Shown: positions 7,744 to 17,837, numbered from the stretch's first letter. The stretch: 64,000 bases of DNA from CAZEJS01 sp964512645 (GCA_964512645.1 CAZEJS010000004.1:62001-126000); one strand, 5' to 3'. Made by a program: numbers and translations. The notes: generated from the letters alone by a model not told the origin.

Positions 7744-8298
7744 ATGAGGAAGTGCGCGGTGCTGGCGGTGGTGCTGGCGGCCGCGGCTGCGCTCGGGGCC
7801 CAGTGCGGGTGCGGGGAGGCGGCAGACGTCGCCCGGAACCACATGAGCCGGGGTGATGCGCTGCTCGAGACCGTTCAGAAGAAGTACGCGGTCGTCTCGA
7901 CGAAGGCGGCCAGGCTGATCGCCGACTTTTCGGGAGGTAAGAACACCGGGCCGGCGGGCGTCAGGGCCCGCATCGACGAGATCTCCGCGCTGCTCGACGA
8001 GTCCGGGGCCGCCGCCGGCGCGGCGAGCGCGCAGTACGAGAAGGTCATGTCCATGAAAGGGGTGCCGGGCTACGTGAAGTGCGCGGCGCTGCGGAACGAG
8101 TCGGCCCTCGGGCTCGAGAAGGCGAACCGGTACGTACGGTCGATGCTCGGCGTGATCGAGCTCTCGAGCGCGACCGGCAGGGCTCCGGACACCCGGAGGC
8201 TGGTGGCCATCGGGGCTTCCCTCCGGAAGCTGAGCGAGGACATCGACCGGTTGGCCGGGGAAGCTAACGAGCTCCAGGAGAGGGAGGGGCTCAGGTGA
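7744..8298 (+). CDS. Exported hypothetical protein, helical
   Basis: 184 aa. Residues 1-21 form a signal peptide (MRKCAVLAVVLAAAAALGAQ) followed by CGCGEAAD. The LGAQC stretch resembles a lipobox but has Gln at -1, which is unusual, so lipoprotein status is uncertain. The mature part is helical and charged with heptad-like spacing (LSEDIDRLAGEANELQEREG at the end), suggesting a periplasmic or surface coiled coil. No known family is recognised. The GNAT gene follows 19 bases later, so the two may be co-transcribed. Confidence 0.75.
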   Translation: MRKCAVLAVVLAAAAALGAQCGCGEAADVARNHMSRGDALLETVQKKYAVVSTKAARLIADFSGGKNTGPAGVRARIDEISALLDESGAAAGAASAQYEKVMSMKGVPGYVKCAALRNESALGLEKANRYVRSMLGVIELSSATGRAPDTRRLVAIGASLRKLSEDIDRLAGEANELQEREGLR

Positions 8299-8317
8299 AC
8301 CGGGTGAGGGTGCCGGC

Positions 8318-8755
8318 GTGCTGATAAGGGACTGCCGCGCGGCGGACTTTCCCGCCGTCTTCGAGCTGCTGGGCCAGCTCTGGCCCCACCTGGAACTGGA
8401 GGCCGCCGTGCTCGAGGCCGTCTTCGCCTCCTACATCGCCGACGAGGCCGACTCCCCCGTTTGCGCCGCCATCGACGGCCAGGTCGTCGGGTTCGCGTCG
8501 GTGAACGTCCGCAACAGCCTCTGGCGCTCCGGCAGAGTCGCCTTCCTGGACGCGCTGGTGGTTCACGAAAGCCGCAGGAGGGCGGGCATCGGCGCCGCGC
8601 TGGTCGGCCGGGTGGCGGAGGTCGCCCGGGACCGCGGCTGCTCCTGCATCGAGCTCGACTCGGCGTTCCACCGAGCCGGCGCCCACCTGTTCTACGAGCG
8701 CCTCGGCTTCGAGAAGACCGGCTTCATGTTCGGCCTGGCGCTCGACCCGCGGTAG
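8318..8755 (+). CDS. GNAT family N-acetyltransferase
   Basis: 145 aa from GTG 8318, preceded by GTGAGGG. The sequence follows the GNAT fold. LIRDCRAADFPAVFELL is the N-terminal strand-helix, FLDALVVHESRRRAGIGAAL carries the acetyl-CoA pyrophosphate loop (R-R-x-G-I-G), and LFYERLGFEKTGFMF is the C-terminal segment typical of the family. It transfers an acetyl group from acetyl-CoA to an amine. The acceptor cannot be told. It is tail-to-tail with the giant secreted protein gene, 56 bases apart. Confidence 0.88.
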   Translation: MLIRDCRAADFPAVFELLGQLWPHLELEAAVLEAVFASYIADEADSPVCAAIDGQVVGFASVNVRNSLWRSGRVAFLDALVVHESRRRAGIGAALVGRVAEVARDRGCSCIELDSAFHRAGAHLFYERLGFEKTGFMFGLALDPR

Positions 8756-8811
8756 GGCCGGGGGGCGGTTCTCTCTGCCGACCTCCCCACCCGTCCCTCT
8801 GTGCCGCGGCC

Positions 8812-11800
8812 CTAAGGCGCGAGGTCCTCGAAACCGCCGGTAGTGACCGTGCCGGCCCCCCGGTGGTGCCAGTACATCGCCCGCTCGGCCATAACAGCGT
8901 CCCGCAGGTCCCTGCACCGCAGGTATACCGCCGCCCTCCCGCGGGGGACCTTCTCGCTCATGTCCAGCGTCCTTCGCGAGCCCGCCGGGACCGTTACGGT
9001 GAAGGAGTCCAGCACTTTCCCCTCGGGTGAGAAGTACTTCACGTCCACCGGGACCGGCGTGTTCGACGGGTTCTGGATGAGGGTAAACGTCTCGTGGCCG
9101 TCGCCGGTCTGCCCGTCGGGGAAGTAGTAGGAGTCGTGGAGCGAGGACAGGGCAACCGTCGAGTGTCCCGCTTCACCGTTCGCGGTGCCGCCGCCCCAGT
9201 ACATCGCCCGCTCGGCTGCGACCGGCGCGTCGGCGTGGACGTGGATTGCGAAATCCGCGTCGGGCAGTACCCGGTTCACCATGATGGTCTTCCTCGACTG
9301 AGGGGGCATGACCACCGGCTCCTGCGGGAGCGGCCCGCCCTCGTGCATATACGTGACCGTCACGTTTGCCTCGGTGTCGTTGGGGTTGAGCAGCAACAGG
9401 TACGTGGAAAAGTCTTTCCTGGTGCTGCCTTCGGCGAGGTAGCAGTCCTGCGAGGTCGGCGCCGCGAGTCTCTTGAAGTAGCCGCGCGCCGGCAGGGTGG
9501 TCCCGAGCGACTCGTGCCCCAGCCTGCGATGGTTCCGGTACGACGCGCGCTCGGCGATGACCGGCACGGTCGAGGACACTTCGATGCCGGCTTCCGCCGG
9601 ACCGATGTCAGCCGACATGTCGTAACTGCACCTGGAGTTGGCCGGGACCTTCCTGGAGAACACCTTCGGCCCGGCGCCTTCCACCATGTAGGTCACCGTG
9701 CAGGCCGCCTCTTTGTTGTTGGGGTTCTGGATCAGCAGCCATGTTTCGAAGCCGAACGCCGAACAGCCCTCCGGCATGAACCACGTGGTCGCGGGAGCGG
9801 TAGTCCCGATAGAGCAGTGGCCCTCCGGCGAGGGGGCGCCCGGCCCCGTCCACTGCATAGTACGGTCCACGGCGATGGTTTTTCCCTCGACGCAGACCAC
9901 GCGGGTCGCGAAGTCGGTATCGAAGCCCAGCATCTCCCTGGGGACGATAGTCGTCTGGCTCGTGGGCGGAAGCTTGATGGGCGGGTAACCGCACGGCCCC
10001 TTAGGAGTCATGTAAGTCACGACCACGCTCACCTGCTGCGCGTTGGGGTTCATGACGCTCAGGTAGGTGTTGAAGCCCCAGGCACAGGTGCCCTCCGCCA
10101 GGTACCAGACAGGAGTCAACACCGTGAAGTCCCTGCTGTTGCTCACCCCGCCGGAAGTCACTACCGATATCGTGCCCCCGGTAGGACCTCCGGGGACGAC
10201 GACCTTTATCCATCTGTCGGCCCAGCCCCGGTAGGAAACGACCGGCGTCCCCCCGAAGAGGACCATCGACCGACCTTTCCCTGTCCCGAAACCGGACCCC
10301 GAGATCGTGACCACACTGCCGGCGCACCCCGCGTTCGGGTTCAGGCGCGCGATGTACGGTTGCACGCCCAACGGTACCGTGCCGGACGTTCCGCCGGCGG
10401 TGGTCACCGCCAGCGGAACACGGCCCGCCGCCCCCGCAGGAATCCTGCACTCTATCCGGCCGTCCGACCACGCCGTCACTTCCGCTCTCCAGGGTCCGAA
10501 GGAGACGAACGAAGAGCCCTGTGTCGGGCCGAAGGCGCTGCCCGCCACGGTCACCAGCGCTCCCGGCGGCGCTGACGGCGGCGTGACCGAGGTCACGGTC
10601 GGGACCACCTTGAAATCGTCCTTCGTCGAAGTGCCGCCGCCGGTGGTGAGCTTGACCTCCTCTACGCCGGACGCCCCGAGAGGGACTTCGCAGAGTACCT
10701 GTTCGTTGCGCCAGGAGAGGTATCGGGTGACGGGTGTGTCGCCGAACGTCACCAGGGAGCCGGCCTGCTCGGGCCCGAAGCCGTTGCCTTTCACCATGAC
10801 CGCGCTTCCGACGGCCCCCGCCGCCGGGGTGAGCCCTTCCATCGTGGGGATTATCCCCAGCGGGACGGTGTTCGAAACGCCACCGGCCGTAGTAAGGGTC
10901 ACCGGGACGGTGCCCCAGGTGCCGTCGGGGACCCTCAAGACCACCGACGTGTCGCTCCAGGAGATGGTGCTCGTCACCAGGGCCGGCCCGAAGGTCACCT
11001 GGGAAGACCCCTGGGAGTCCCCGAAAGCGGTGCCGGTGATGGTCAACCGCGCCCCGATCTCCGCGGCGTACCGGTCCATACGGGTGATGGTTGGTATCAC
11101 GCTGAAATCGACCGCGTTCGAGGCGCCCCCCGAGGTCGTAACCCGTACGCTCGAGACTCCCGAGACCCCCGGGGGCACTATGCAGACGACTCTTCCGTAA
11201 GACCAGGAGACGTACCGGGCGGCCCTGACGTTGCCGAACGAGACGAAGGAGTTGCCCTGGACGAAAGCGCTTCCCTCGATCGTCACCGCGTCGCCGACGG
11301 CACCCGACCCGGGGACGACCGACGTCACGCCCGGCACAACCCTGAACGCTGCCGGCGCCGAAGTTCCCCCCGCGGTGGTGACGCGGACAGACGTCCTGCC
11401 TCCCGCCCCCGGCGGCACGCCGCAGACGACCTGGCTGTCGGACCATGAGGCGTATTCCGTCACTTTCGTTGTGCCGAACGTCACGTACGCCGACCCCTGC
11501 GCTCGCCCGAACCCCGTGCCGCTGACCTTGACCGCGGTCGAGACCGTCCCGGATGTCGGGTCGAGGGCGCTTACCAGGGGTATGACCCGGAAGTCAACGG
11601 CGTTCGACATGCCGCCCTCGGTGGTAACGGTCACCTTGATGGCTCCGGAGACCCCCGGCGGGACTCTGACCACGACCTTGCCGTCGGCCCACGAAGCGTA
11701 TTCGGTGGCGGCGGTATCACCGAAGGAGACGGACGAAACGCCTTTTTCCGGGCCGAACGAAGCGCCGGTGATGGCAACGGCGGAACCGACAACCCCGGCG

Positions 11801-14781
11801 TTCGGGTCGATCCTGTCGATGCGAGGCATTATCCCGAACGGCAGTTGCCGGGACGCGCCGCCTTCCGTGGTGATGGAGACCTGCACCACCCTCGAAAGAC
11901 CGCCAGGCACCGTGCAGGTGACCTGGTCGTCCTTCCACGAACCGCACTCCGCGCGCCGCCCGCCGATCACGACGAACGATTTGCCCTGGTCCGGGCCGAA
12001 GCCGGACCCGCACAATGTGAAGGAGGACCCTGCCGTACCGGAAGCCGGCTCCAGGTGGTCCAGCCAGGGGACCACGCTGAAGTCAATGCCGTTCGAGGTG
12101 CCCGCTCCGGTGGCCACTTTCACCGGGACCACCCCCGAGGCGCCAGGCGGCACGCCGCATGTTATCTGCTTGTCGGTCCACGACGTGACCGGGGACGCGC
12201 GCGTGCCCCCGAACGACACATAGCTCTCACCCTGTGACGACCCGAAGTAGACGCCGGTGATCGTGACCGAGCTGAACACGTTGCCTGAAGTCGGATTTAC
12301 GGCCTTGATCTCGGGCCGGTACGGCGCGTGGGTAATCGGTATCTCCAGGTTGTAGATCGTGGCATCGAACTTGATGTCGATTATCCACAGGACGTTGATG
12401 TCGACGCCCGCCTTCGCCCTGATGCGCAATCCGAGCGTCCACCAGGGGTTTTCGGCCTGGTTGACGTGGAAATGCGGTCCTTCCTGCATGGAGATGTAGG
12501 GGCCCACCAGGCCGTAGAGCAGGAAGTCGAACTCCTCCTCCGCGTAGACGGTTATGTCCCCTCCCGCCGGCGGGTTCCACCTGGTGATCCTGGCGCCGGC
12601 CTCGAGGTTGTGCGGGGTGTGCCAGCTCCCGTCGTAGACTATCCCCGCGTCGAGGTGCTTGACCTCCGCAATAACCCCGAAATCGCAGTGGGTGCTGGGA
12701 TTTCCCTCCACGCCCAGGTTGACTCTGAGCCTTGGCAGGAACACCACCGGACCGACGGAGACCGGGGGGAAGCTGTAAGTGTAGATGGCCTTCGAGCCCG
12801 AGATCGATCCGGGGTCGGCGTCCGCGTCGAAGCTGGCGAGGGCGTGCATGTCGTTCTCCACCTGGAAGTACTTCAGGTAGGGGACAGGGATGATCACCTT
12901 CCACTTTATCCCGATGCTCAGGTTCAGATAGAGGGACCCGCCGAGCTGCACCCGGGTGGTCACCTTCACGGTCTTGATGGACACCGACCGGTTCCCCGTG
13001 TCAATGTCGTAGTTGATGGTGGCGAGCGGCGTCCTGCCGGACGTCCCGGCCCCTGTCCGGTCTACTTCCCCGAAGAAGTTCCCGAACTTGACGGCCTCGG
13101 TCAGGGAGGCCTGCGTGGTGGTGAAGGTGACGCCGCGGCCCTCGGCTTCGAGGGCGGTCACCTTCCGCATGAACCCGTCGGGAGTCCTGGAGGAGCTGCC
13201 GGCGATTATGATGTCTCCCACCCGGACCGACCTCAACAGGGTCGTAGTCCGGGAGAACGTCACGGCGTCGTCCTGCCCATCGGCCCTGCCGTCCACGAGG
13301 GAGAGGCTCTCTCCGTCGAGGATGATCGCGTTGTCCATCAACTCGTTGGGCCTGTAGCCAGGCGAGCATGTGCCGCCGTCCTCTACGCCGTTGTCGAAGT
13401 ACGTCGACCTCTCGGCGACGACCGGGACGTCGGACAGCACCGTTGTCGAGACGTCGGTGGCCGGGAACCCCTCTATCGAGTTCAGCAGGACCGTCTCGCG
13501 TCCGTTCGGGGGCACCTCGAGCGCGTGCTCGGGAATCGCGTACCCCGGCGGACCCTGGAAACGGAGCTTGACGTTCGCGGTCCTGTCGGTCGGGTTCTGC
13601 AGCAGCACCCAGGTGTCGAAGCCGGGGCCCGTGCAGCCCTCGGGCAGGTACCAGGTAGCGTTCGGCGCGTCGGAAGCCGCGGCGCATTCGCCGCCGTCCC
13701 GCCCGTAGTAATCGAAGTACATCGCCCGCTCGGCGATGACCGGCTTGTCGGAAGTCACGTGGGTGGATACGGAACGGCCGCCGAGCCCGGGCAGGTCGTT
13801 CAGGAGCACGCTCTTCCTGCTTTCAGGGGACATGGCGAGCTCCACCCCGTTGACCGCGGAGCCGTCCTCGAGCTGGAAATCCAGTTTCACCCGGGCGCTC
13901 TCGTTGCCGGGGTTCTGCAGGAGGACCCATGTGTCGAAGCCGTCGCCCGTGTACCCCTCTGAGAGGAACGACTCCCTGCCCGGGACGTTGACGCCCGGGG
14001 AACTGCTGCCGCCCTTCCTGCCCTTGTAGTCGAAGTACATCGACCGCTCCGCCACCACCGGAACGGTCGAGGTGATATTCGTGGAAACGTCCGTGGAGCT
14101 CAGCCCGGGGAGCTCGTCGAGCTTGATGCTCTTCCGCGTCCCCGCCTGCAGCGTGAAGCTGTAGGCCGGCGCCGCAGCTCCGTCCGGAAGCTGGAAATCG
14201 AGCGTCACGCTGGCGTCCCGCGTCATCGGGTTCTGCACCAGGATCCAGGTGTCGAAAGCGCCCCCGGTGTACCCTTCCGCGAAATTCCAGGTCGGGTAGG
14301 GACACGGGGAGGCCAGCGAATCGTTGCCTCCCTTCATGCCGTTGTAGTCGAAATACATCGACTGCCCGACAACCACCCGCTTCGAGGCGACGACGTGGGT
14401 TGAGACGTCCGTGCCCCCTGACAGCCCTTCAAGCTCGTTGAGGTGCACGCTCCTGCGGGTGTTCGCGCCCATCTCGAACGTGTAGGGGGGCGCGGATTCA
14501 CCCGCCGGGAGCTGGAACAGCATGGTTACGGTTGCCGGGCGCGCGTCGGGGTTCTGCACCAGTACCCAGGTGTCGAAACCAGGCCGGGTGCACCCCTCCG
14601 GCGCATACCAGTCGCGCTCCTCGATCATCGAGGTGTCCCCGTGGCTCGCCACGGGGCCGTTCGCCGCGGCCGTTCCGCTTCCACCCGTTCCCAGGACGGC
14701 GAGAGCGGCTCCGAGCATGGCGGCAAGGAGGAAGAGGGCGATCGAACGTGAGAAAAGCCCGGGGTTGCTCCTGATGAGCAT
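8812..14781 (-). CDS. Giant secreted TIG/IPT-repeat protein
   Basis: 1,989 aa from ATG 14781 (Shine-Dalgarno GGAAGGAG). A signal peptide (IALFLLAAMLGAALAVL) is followed by four repeats of about 110 aa, each opening like PEGCTRPGFDTWVLVQNP and ending like VIAERAMYFDYYGRDGG. Next comes a beta-rich middle region of about 350 aa and then nine IPT/TIG immunoglobulin-like repeats of about 83 aa (PTSGTVSTAVKVSGTGFG pattern). Four more of the first repeat type, in a variant form (WYLAEGTCAWGFNTYLSVMNPN-like), complete the protein. It ends in ERAMYWHHRGAGT...GG with no LPXTG or membrane anchor. A secreted surface or matrix adhesin is likely. The second giant protein (40288-45918) shares the C-terminal module. 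Confidence 0.88.
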   Translation of the reverse strand: MLIRSNPGLFSRSIALFLLAAMLGAALAVLGTGGSGTAAANGPVASHGDTSMIEERDWYAPEGCTRPGFDTWVLVQNPDARPATVTMLFQLPAGESAPPYTFEMGANTRRSVHLNELEGLSGGTDVSTHVVASKRVVVGQSMYFDYNGMKGGNDSLASPCPYPTWNFAEGYTGGAFDTWILVQNPMTRDASVTLDFQLPDGAAAPAYSFTLQAGTRKSIKLDELPGLSSTDVSTNITSTVPVVAERSMYFDYKGRKGGSSSPGVNVPGRESFLSEGYTGDGFDTWVLLQNPGNESARVKLDFQLEDGSAVNGVELAMSPESRKSVLLNDLPGLGGRSVSTHVTSDKPVIAERAMYFDYYGRDGGECAAASDAPNATWYLPEGCTGPGFDTWVLLQNPTDRTANVKLRFQGPPGYAIPEHALEVPPNGRETVLLNSIEGFPATDVSTTVLSDVPVVAERSTYFDNGVEDGGTCSPGYRPNELMDNAIILDGESLSLVDGRADGQDDAVTFSRTTTLLRSVRVGDIIIAGSSSRTPDGFMRKVTALEAEGRGVTFTTTQASLTEAVKFGNFFGEVDRTGAGTSGRTPLATINYDIDTGNRSVSIKTVKVTTRVQLGGSLYLNLSIGIKWKVIIPVPYLKYFQVENDMHALASFDADADPGSISGSKAIYTYSFPPVSVGPVVFLPRLRVNLGVEGNPSTHCDFGVIAEVKHLDAGIVYDGSWHTPHNLEAGARITRWNPPAGGDITVYAEEEFDFLLYGLVGPYISMQEGPHFHVNQAENPWWTLGLRIRAKAGVDINVLWIIDIKFDATIYNLEIPITHAPYRPEIKAVNPTSGNVFSSVTITGVYFGSSQGESYVSFGGTRASPVTSWTDKQITCGVPPGASGVVPVKVATGAGTSNGIDFSVVPWLDHLEPASGTAGSSFTLCGSGFGPDQGKSFVVIGGRRAECGSWKDDQVTCTVPGGLSRVVQVSITTEGGASRQLPFGIMPRIDRIDPNAGVVGSAVAITGASFGPEKGVSSVSFGDTAATEYASWADGKVVVRVPPGVSGAIKVTVTTEGGMSNAVDFRVIPLVSALDPTSGTVSTAVKVSGTGFGRAQGSAYVTFGTTKVTEYASWSDSQVVCGVPPGAGGRTSVRVTTAGGTSAPAAFRVVPGVTSVVPGSGAVGDAVTIEGSAFVQGNSFVSFGNVRAARYVSWSYGRVVCIVPPGVSGVSSVRVTTSGGASNAVDFSVIPTITRMDRYAAEIGARLTITGTAFGDSQGSSQVTFGPALVTSTISWSDTSVVLRVPDGTWGTVPVTLTTAGGVSNTVPLGIIPTMEGLTPAAGAVGSAVMVKGNGFGPEQAGSLVTFGDTPVTRYLSWRNEQVLCEVPLGASGVEEVKLTTGGGTSTKDDFKVVPTVTSVTPPSAPPGALVTVAGSAFGPTQGSSFVSFGPWRAEVTAWSDGRIECRIPAGAAGRVPLAVTTAGGTSGTVPLGVQPYIARLNPNAGCAGSVVTISGSGFGTGKGRSMVLFGGTPVVSYRGWADRWIKVVVPGGPTGGTISVVTSGGVSNSRDFTVLTPVWYLAEGTCAWGFNTYLSVMNPNAQQVSVVVTYMTPKGPCGYPPIKLPPTSQTTIVPREMLGFDTDFATRVVCVEGKTIAVDRTMQWTGPGAPSPEGHCSIGTTAPATTWFMPEGCSAFGFETWLLIQNPNNKEAACTVTYMVEGAGPKVFSRKVPANSRCSYDMSADIGPAEAGIEVSSTVPVIAERASYRNHRRLGHESLGTTLPARGYFKRLAAPTSQDCYLAEGSTRKDFSTYLLLLNPNDTEANVTVTYMHEGGPLPQEPVVMPPQSRKTIMVNRVLPDADFAIHVHADAPVAAERAMYWGGGTANGEAGHSTVALSSLHDSYYFPDGQTGDGHETFTLIQNPSNTPVPVDVKYFSPEGKVLDSFTVTVPAGSRRTLDMSEKVPRGRAAVYLRCRDLRDAVMAERAMYWHHRGAGTVTTGGFEDLAP

Positions 14782-14908
14782 TGTCGGCTCCTTCCGGAGG
14801 TTGTTGACGTGCGAAATCAGTTTATAAATATCTCCCGCCGGGCGCAAACGCGCCTGGAGACGGCGCGCGTCCATTTGTGCTAGATTCATTTGCCGACGGA
14901 AGGTCGAG
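14782..14908. promoter_or_regulatory. Divergent intergenic region
   Basis: This 127-base gap separates the giant secreted protein gene (minus) from the iron alcohol dehydrogenase gene (plus). An AT-rich island TTTATAAATA at 14821-14830 offers a minus-strand -10, and TAGATT at 14881-14886 a plus-strand -10. No clear -35 boxes are seen, so the promoter calls are tentative. Confidence 0.35.
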
Positions 14909-16072
14909 ATGTACTTCTTCGAGTTCAAGATGCCGGGCAGGACGCTGTGCGTTGACGGCGGGGCCTCGAGGCTCGGCAGGCTGGTGGACCGCCTCGGCGG
15001 GCACAGGGTCATGGTGGTGACCGACCAGGGTGTCCGCGGGCTCGGCCTGGTCGAGAAGGTGGTTGCCGGCCTCGACCGGGGGTCCTCGGAGGTCGCGGCG
15101 GTGTTCGACGCCGTGCCGGGAGAACCGTGTGTTGGCACCGTCGTAGATTGCGCCGCGGCGGCGGAGGAGTGCGGCGCGGACATGCTGATCTCCATCGGGG
15201 GAGGCAGCCCGATAGACACCGCCAAGGCGGCGCTGATCCTGCTGCGCGAGGGGGGAGACCTCCTCGATTACGAGTGGAACGAGTACTTCGCCTCGGGGCC
15301 GCTGCTGCCCCACATCGCCGTCCCCACGACCGCGGGGACCGGGTCGGAGGCCACGCACGTCGCGATGATAACCGACGAAGCCCGGAACAGGAAGCTCATG
15401 TACCAGGGCGTGGACCTGCTGCCCGCGGTGGCCGTGCTGGACCCGCAGATGACCCTCAGTCTCCCGGCCCACATTACCGCCGCCACGGGCATGGACGCGC
15501 TCTCCCACTCCATCGAGGCCGTTCACTCCATCTGGAGCCAGCCGATGACCGACGGCCTGGCCTTCTCCGCGATCGAACTGGTCGCGAAGCACCTCGAGCG
15601 CGCCTTCGCCCGGGGGGACGATGCCTTCGCGCGGATGAACATGCTGCTGGCGGCAAACATGGGGGGGATAGCCGCGGCCAACTCGTTCATCTGCATCGTG
15701 CACGCGGTCGGACATCCCGTTGGCGCACTGTACGGCGTTCCCCACGGGGTCGCGGTGGGCACCGTCCTGCCTTACGCGATGGAGATGAACCTGCAGTACG
15801 AAGGCATCGCCGCGCGCTACCGGCGTGTCGCCTCCGCCATGGGCGTGGGGACCGACGCCGACGACGACGAGACCGTGGCGCGAAGGGCGATCGGGCGTAT
15901 CAGGGAGATGACGGCACGGCTGGGTCTGCCGAGGCGCCTTGCCGACCTTGGAATCGAGAAGGACTCTCTGGGGGCCCTTGCCGACGAAGTCATGGAGGAC
16001 CACGCCATGATGGTGACGCCGGGCAACCCCGGACGGGAAGAGGTAATGGCCCTCCTGGAGAAGGCGTACTGA
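14909..16072 (+). CDS. Iron-containing alcohol dehydrogenase
   Basis: 387 aa. The N-terminal NAD(P)-binding half carries GGGSPIDTAK at about 97-106, and PTTAGTGSEATHVA follows. The C-terminal half has the metal-binding pattern LDPQMTL, GMDALSHSIEAVHS and HAVGHPVGALYGVPHGVA, providing the Asp and three His ligands of group III alcohol dehydrogenases. Members (butanol, 1,3-propanediol, lactaldehyde and methanol dehydrogenases) interconvert alcohols and aldehydes with NAD(P)H. Length is normal. GGAAGG precedes ATG 14909. The alpha/beta hydrolase downstream starts 118 bases after its stop. The substrate is not predictable. Confidence 0.92.
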   Translation: MYFFEFKMPGRTLCVDGGASRLGRLVDRLGGHRVMVVTDQGVRGLGLVEKVVAGLDRGSSEVAAVFDAVPGEPCVGTVVDCAAAAEECGADMLISIGGGSPIDTAKAALILLREGGDLLDYEWNEYFASGPLLPHIAVPTTAGTGSEATHVAMITDEARNRKLMYQGVDLLPAVAVLDPQMTLSLPAHITAATGMDALSHSIEAVHSIWSQPMTDGLAFSAIELVAKHLERAFARGDDAFARMNMLLAANMGGIAAANSFICIVHAVGHPVGALYGVPHGVAVGTVLPYAMEMNLQYEGIAARYRRVASAMGVGTDADDDETVARRAIGRIREMTARLGLPRRLADLGIEKDSLGALADEVMEDHAMMVTPGNPGREEVMALLEKAY

Positions 16073-16189
16073 CGGGCCGGCGCCACGCGGCCGGCGCGGC
16101 GCCGTCCGACGCCACCGCCCGCAGCGCGACCCTCTTCGGAACTGCTTTCCACCGGAACGAACGCGAGATCCATCAACCGGGAGCAAGAC

Positions 16190-17440
16190 ATGAAAGACAG
16201 GCTCGAAAAAGCTATCACGTTCACCGGCGCCGCGCTGTCCCTGGCGCTTTACGGGTGCTTCATACGCCGGGGGCTTCGAACGCCGCCGCCCGGTGAAGAC
16301 CAGGACGTCTCCGGCGACCTGCCGGTGGAGCTCCACGAGTTCCCGACCGCCGACGGGGTGACCCTGCGGGTGAAGCGTTACGCGAAGCCCGGGGGCACGC
16401 CGGTCCTGCTGTGCCACGGTTTCGGCGGCTGCGGCTCTTCGTTCGACCTCCCCCGGGAGGACCGAAACATGGCGGTGTTCCTGGCGCGACAGGGGCTCGA
16501 CGTCTGGGTTTCCTCCTGGAGGGGATGCGGGCGCGAGCCGTACGCCAGCGGCTGCGGCGACTGGACGCACACCATCGACGACCTGGCGGTATACGACGCG
16601 GTGGCACTGGTCGACGGCGTGGCGGAGGCTACCGGCGGGAAGGTTGTATGGGTCGGCCACAGCATGGGCGGTCACATCCTTTATATGTACCTCCAGGGCG
16701 TCATGTTCGAAGGCGGGCGGGTGGTTTCCGACCCCGGGCTCGTAAAGTCCCATCACCAGAAGCTGCTGGGAGGCGTGACCCTGGGTTCCCCGCCGGGTTT
16801 CGCCTACCGCAGGGGCGAGCCTTACCACACCGCCTTCAAGTCCGCGCCGGGCACCGCGCTGCTGGGTTTCATGAACCGGCAGATGCTCCGGAAAGAGGTC
16901 ACCTCTCCCCGTATACCCTGCCCCGCTGACGCCGTGGATTTCCTCGAAGGCCACCCCAGGCTGGCGATGGCGCTTTCGCGCAGCCCGTTCGCCTCCCTGA
17001 CATACTGCAGGCGCAACACCGACAAGGATGCGACCACCTCTCTCGTGAAGTGGGGAACCGGCCCCGCGTCCGCGGGCATGTACGTCCAGTTGCTCAGCTC
17101 CGTCCTCGAGGAACGTTTCCGCGAGCACCCCGGCCGCGGAGAACCCGGGGAGCTCTACGACTACACCGCGGGGATGGCGCTCGTCGAGCTCCCCATTATG
17201 TTTCTTACGGGAACCGAGGACTTCGCGAACCCGCGCACCATACGCAGGCTGGGCTACGAGGCCGTTTCCAGCCCGGTCAAGGAGTACGTGAACCTCGAGG
17301 GCTACGGCCACACCGACCTGTTGATGGGGAAGGGCGCCGCCGCCGAGGTGTACCCGCGGATAAACGCCTGGATACGGTCGCTGGAGGGACGGCCGCCGCC
17401 CGCGCCTGGCGCGATACACCGGCGGGATTGTCCGTGTTAA
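16190..17440 (+). CDS. Membrane-tethered alpha/beta hydrolase, lipase-like
   Basis: 416 aa. Residues about 10-23 form a short hydrophobic N-terminal segment. LLCHGFGG (73-80) is the oxyanion region and GHSMGG places the nucleophile at Ser158. DVWVSSWRGCGRE resembles acid-lipase and PHA-synthase-like hydrolases. The late FLTGTEDFANP supplies the acid region and GYGHTDLL the catalytic histidine. It likely hydrolyses an ester such as a lipid. Start ATG 16190 has GGGAGCAAG upstream. Its stop is 58 bases before the next gene. Confidence 0.85.
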   Translation: MKDRLEKAITFTGAALSLALYGCFIRRGLRTPPPGEDQDVSGDLPVELHEFPTADGVTLRVKRYAKPGGTPVLLCHGFGGCGSSFDLPREDRNMAVFLARQGLDVWVSSWRGCGREPYASGCGDWTHTIDDLAVYDAVALVDGVAEATGGKVVWVGHSMGGHILYMYLQGVMFEGGRVVSDPGLVKSHHQKLLGGVTLGSPPGFAYRRGEPYHTAFKSAPGTALLGFMNRQMLRKEVTSPRIPCPADAVDFLEGHPRLAMALSRSPFASLTYCRRNTDKDATTSLVKWGTGPASAGMYVQLLSSVLEERFREHPGRGEPGELYDYTAGMALVELPIMFLTGTEDFANPRTIRRLGYEAVSSPVKEYVNLEGYGHTDLLMGKGAAAEVYPRINAWIRSLEGRPPPAPGAIHRRDCPC

Positions 17441-17498
17441 TCTCTAGAACACGCCGTTGACCGTTTCTAGCGGCGGTCGATGTTCGGAAGGAGCCGGG

Positions 17499-17837
17499 GT
17501 GAAAAGGGGACAGAACAGGGCGACCAAGATCATTGCCCTGATACTGGTGCTGGCAATGGCCGGGGGAGGGCTGGCCACGGGCCTGGTGATGCTGCTGGCG
17601 GGGAGACCCGATGTGCAGGGCACGTACAGGGCGAGCGACGGCAGGGAGATGGTACTGAAAGGCGGCAGCGCCACCATCACCGTCCCGGACCAGGGCAGCG
17701 CAACAGCAACCTACAGGGTCCGGGGCGACAGCGTGGTCATCAGCGTCGACGACAAGAACGAGATAAGCTTCGATATCGACGGCAGGGACCTGGTGATACG
17801 GCACGACGGCACTACTGACAGGTGGGTCAGGCAGTGA
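17499..17837 (+). CDS. Small membrane-anchored hypothetical protein
   Basis: 112 aa from GTG 17499, preceded by GGAAGGAG at five-base spacing; an upstream in-frame ATG lacks a ribosome site. Residues 10-33 are one hydrophobic segment (IIALILVLAMAGGGLATGLV), so the protein is probably an N-terminally anchored exported protein. The remaining 75 residues are beta-rich (VQGTYRASDGREMVLKGG, YRVRGDSVVISVDD, RDLVIRHDGTTDRWVRQ). This resembles small lipocalin-like or DUF-type domains measuring a deviation from a default state, but I cannot assign a family. Confidence 0.72.
   Translation: MKRGQNRATKIIALILVLAMAGGGLATGLVMLLAGRPDVQGTYRASDGREMVLKGGSATITVPDQGSATATYRVRGDSVVISVDDKNEISFDIDGRDLVIRHDGTTDRWVRQ

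Noticed and set aside
8812..14781. Longer start of the giant protein gene near 15225
   Set aside because: The upstream extension reads through the divergent dehydrogenase gene and the promoter region and lacks a signal peptide; ATG 14781 has a ribosome site and signal peptide.
14822..17419. 865-codon open frame on the minus strand opposite the iron alcohol dehydrogenase and hydrolase genes
   Set aside because: The two plus-strand genes have clear family motifs and ribosome sites. The antisense frame is Arg/His/Gly/Pro-rich with no domain, as usual for high-GC DNA read on the wrong strand.
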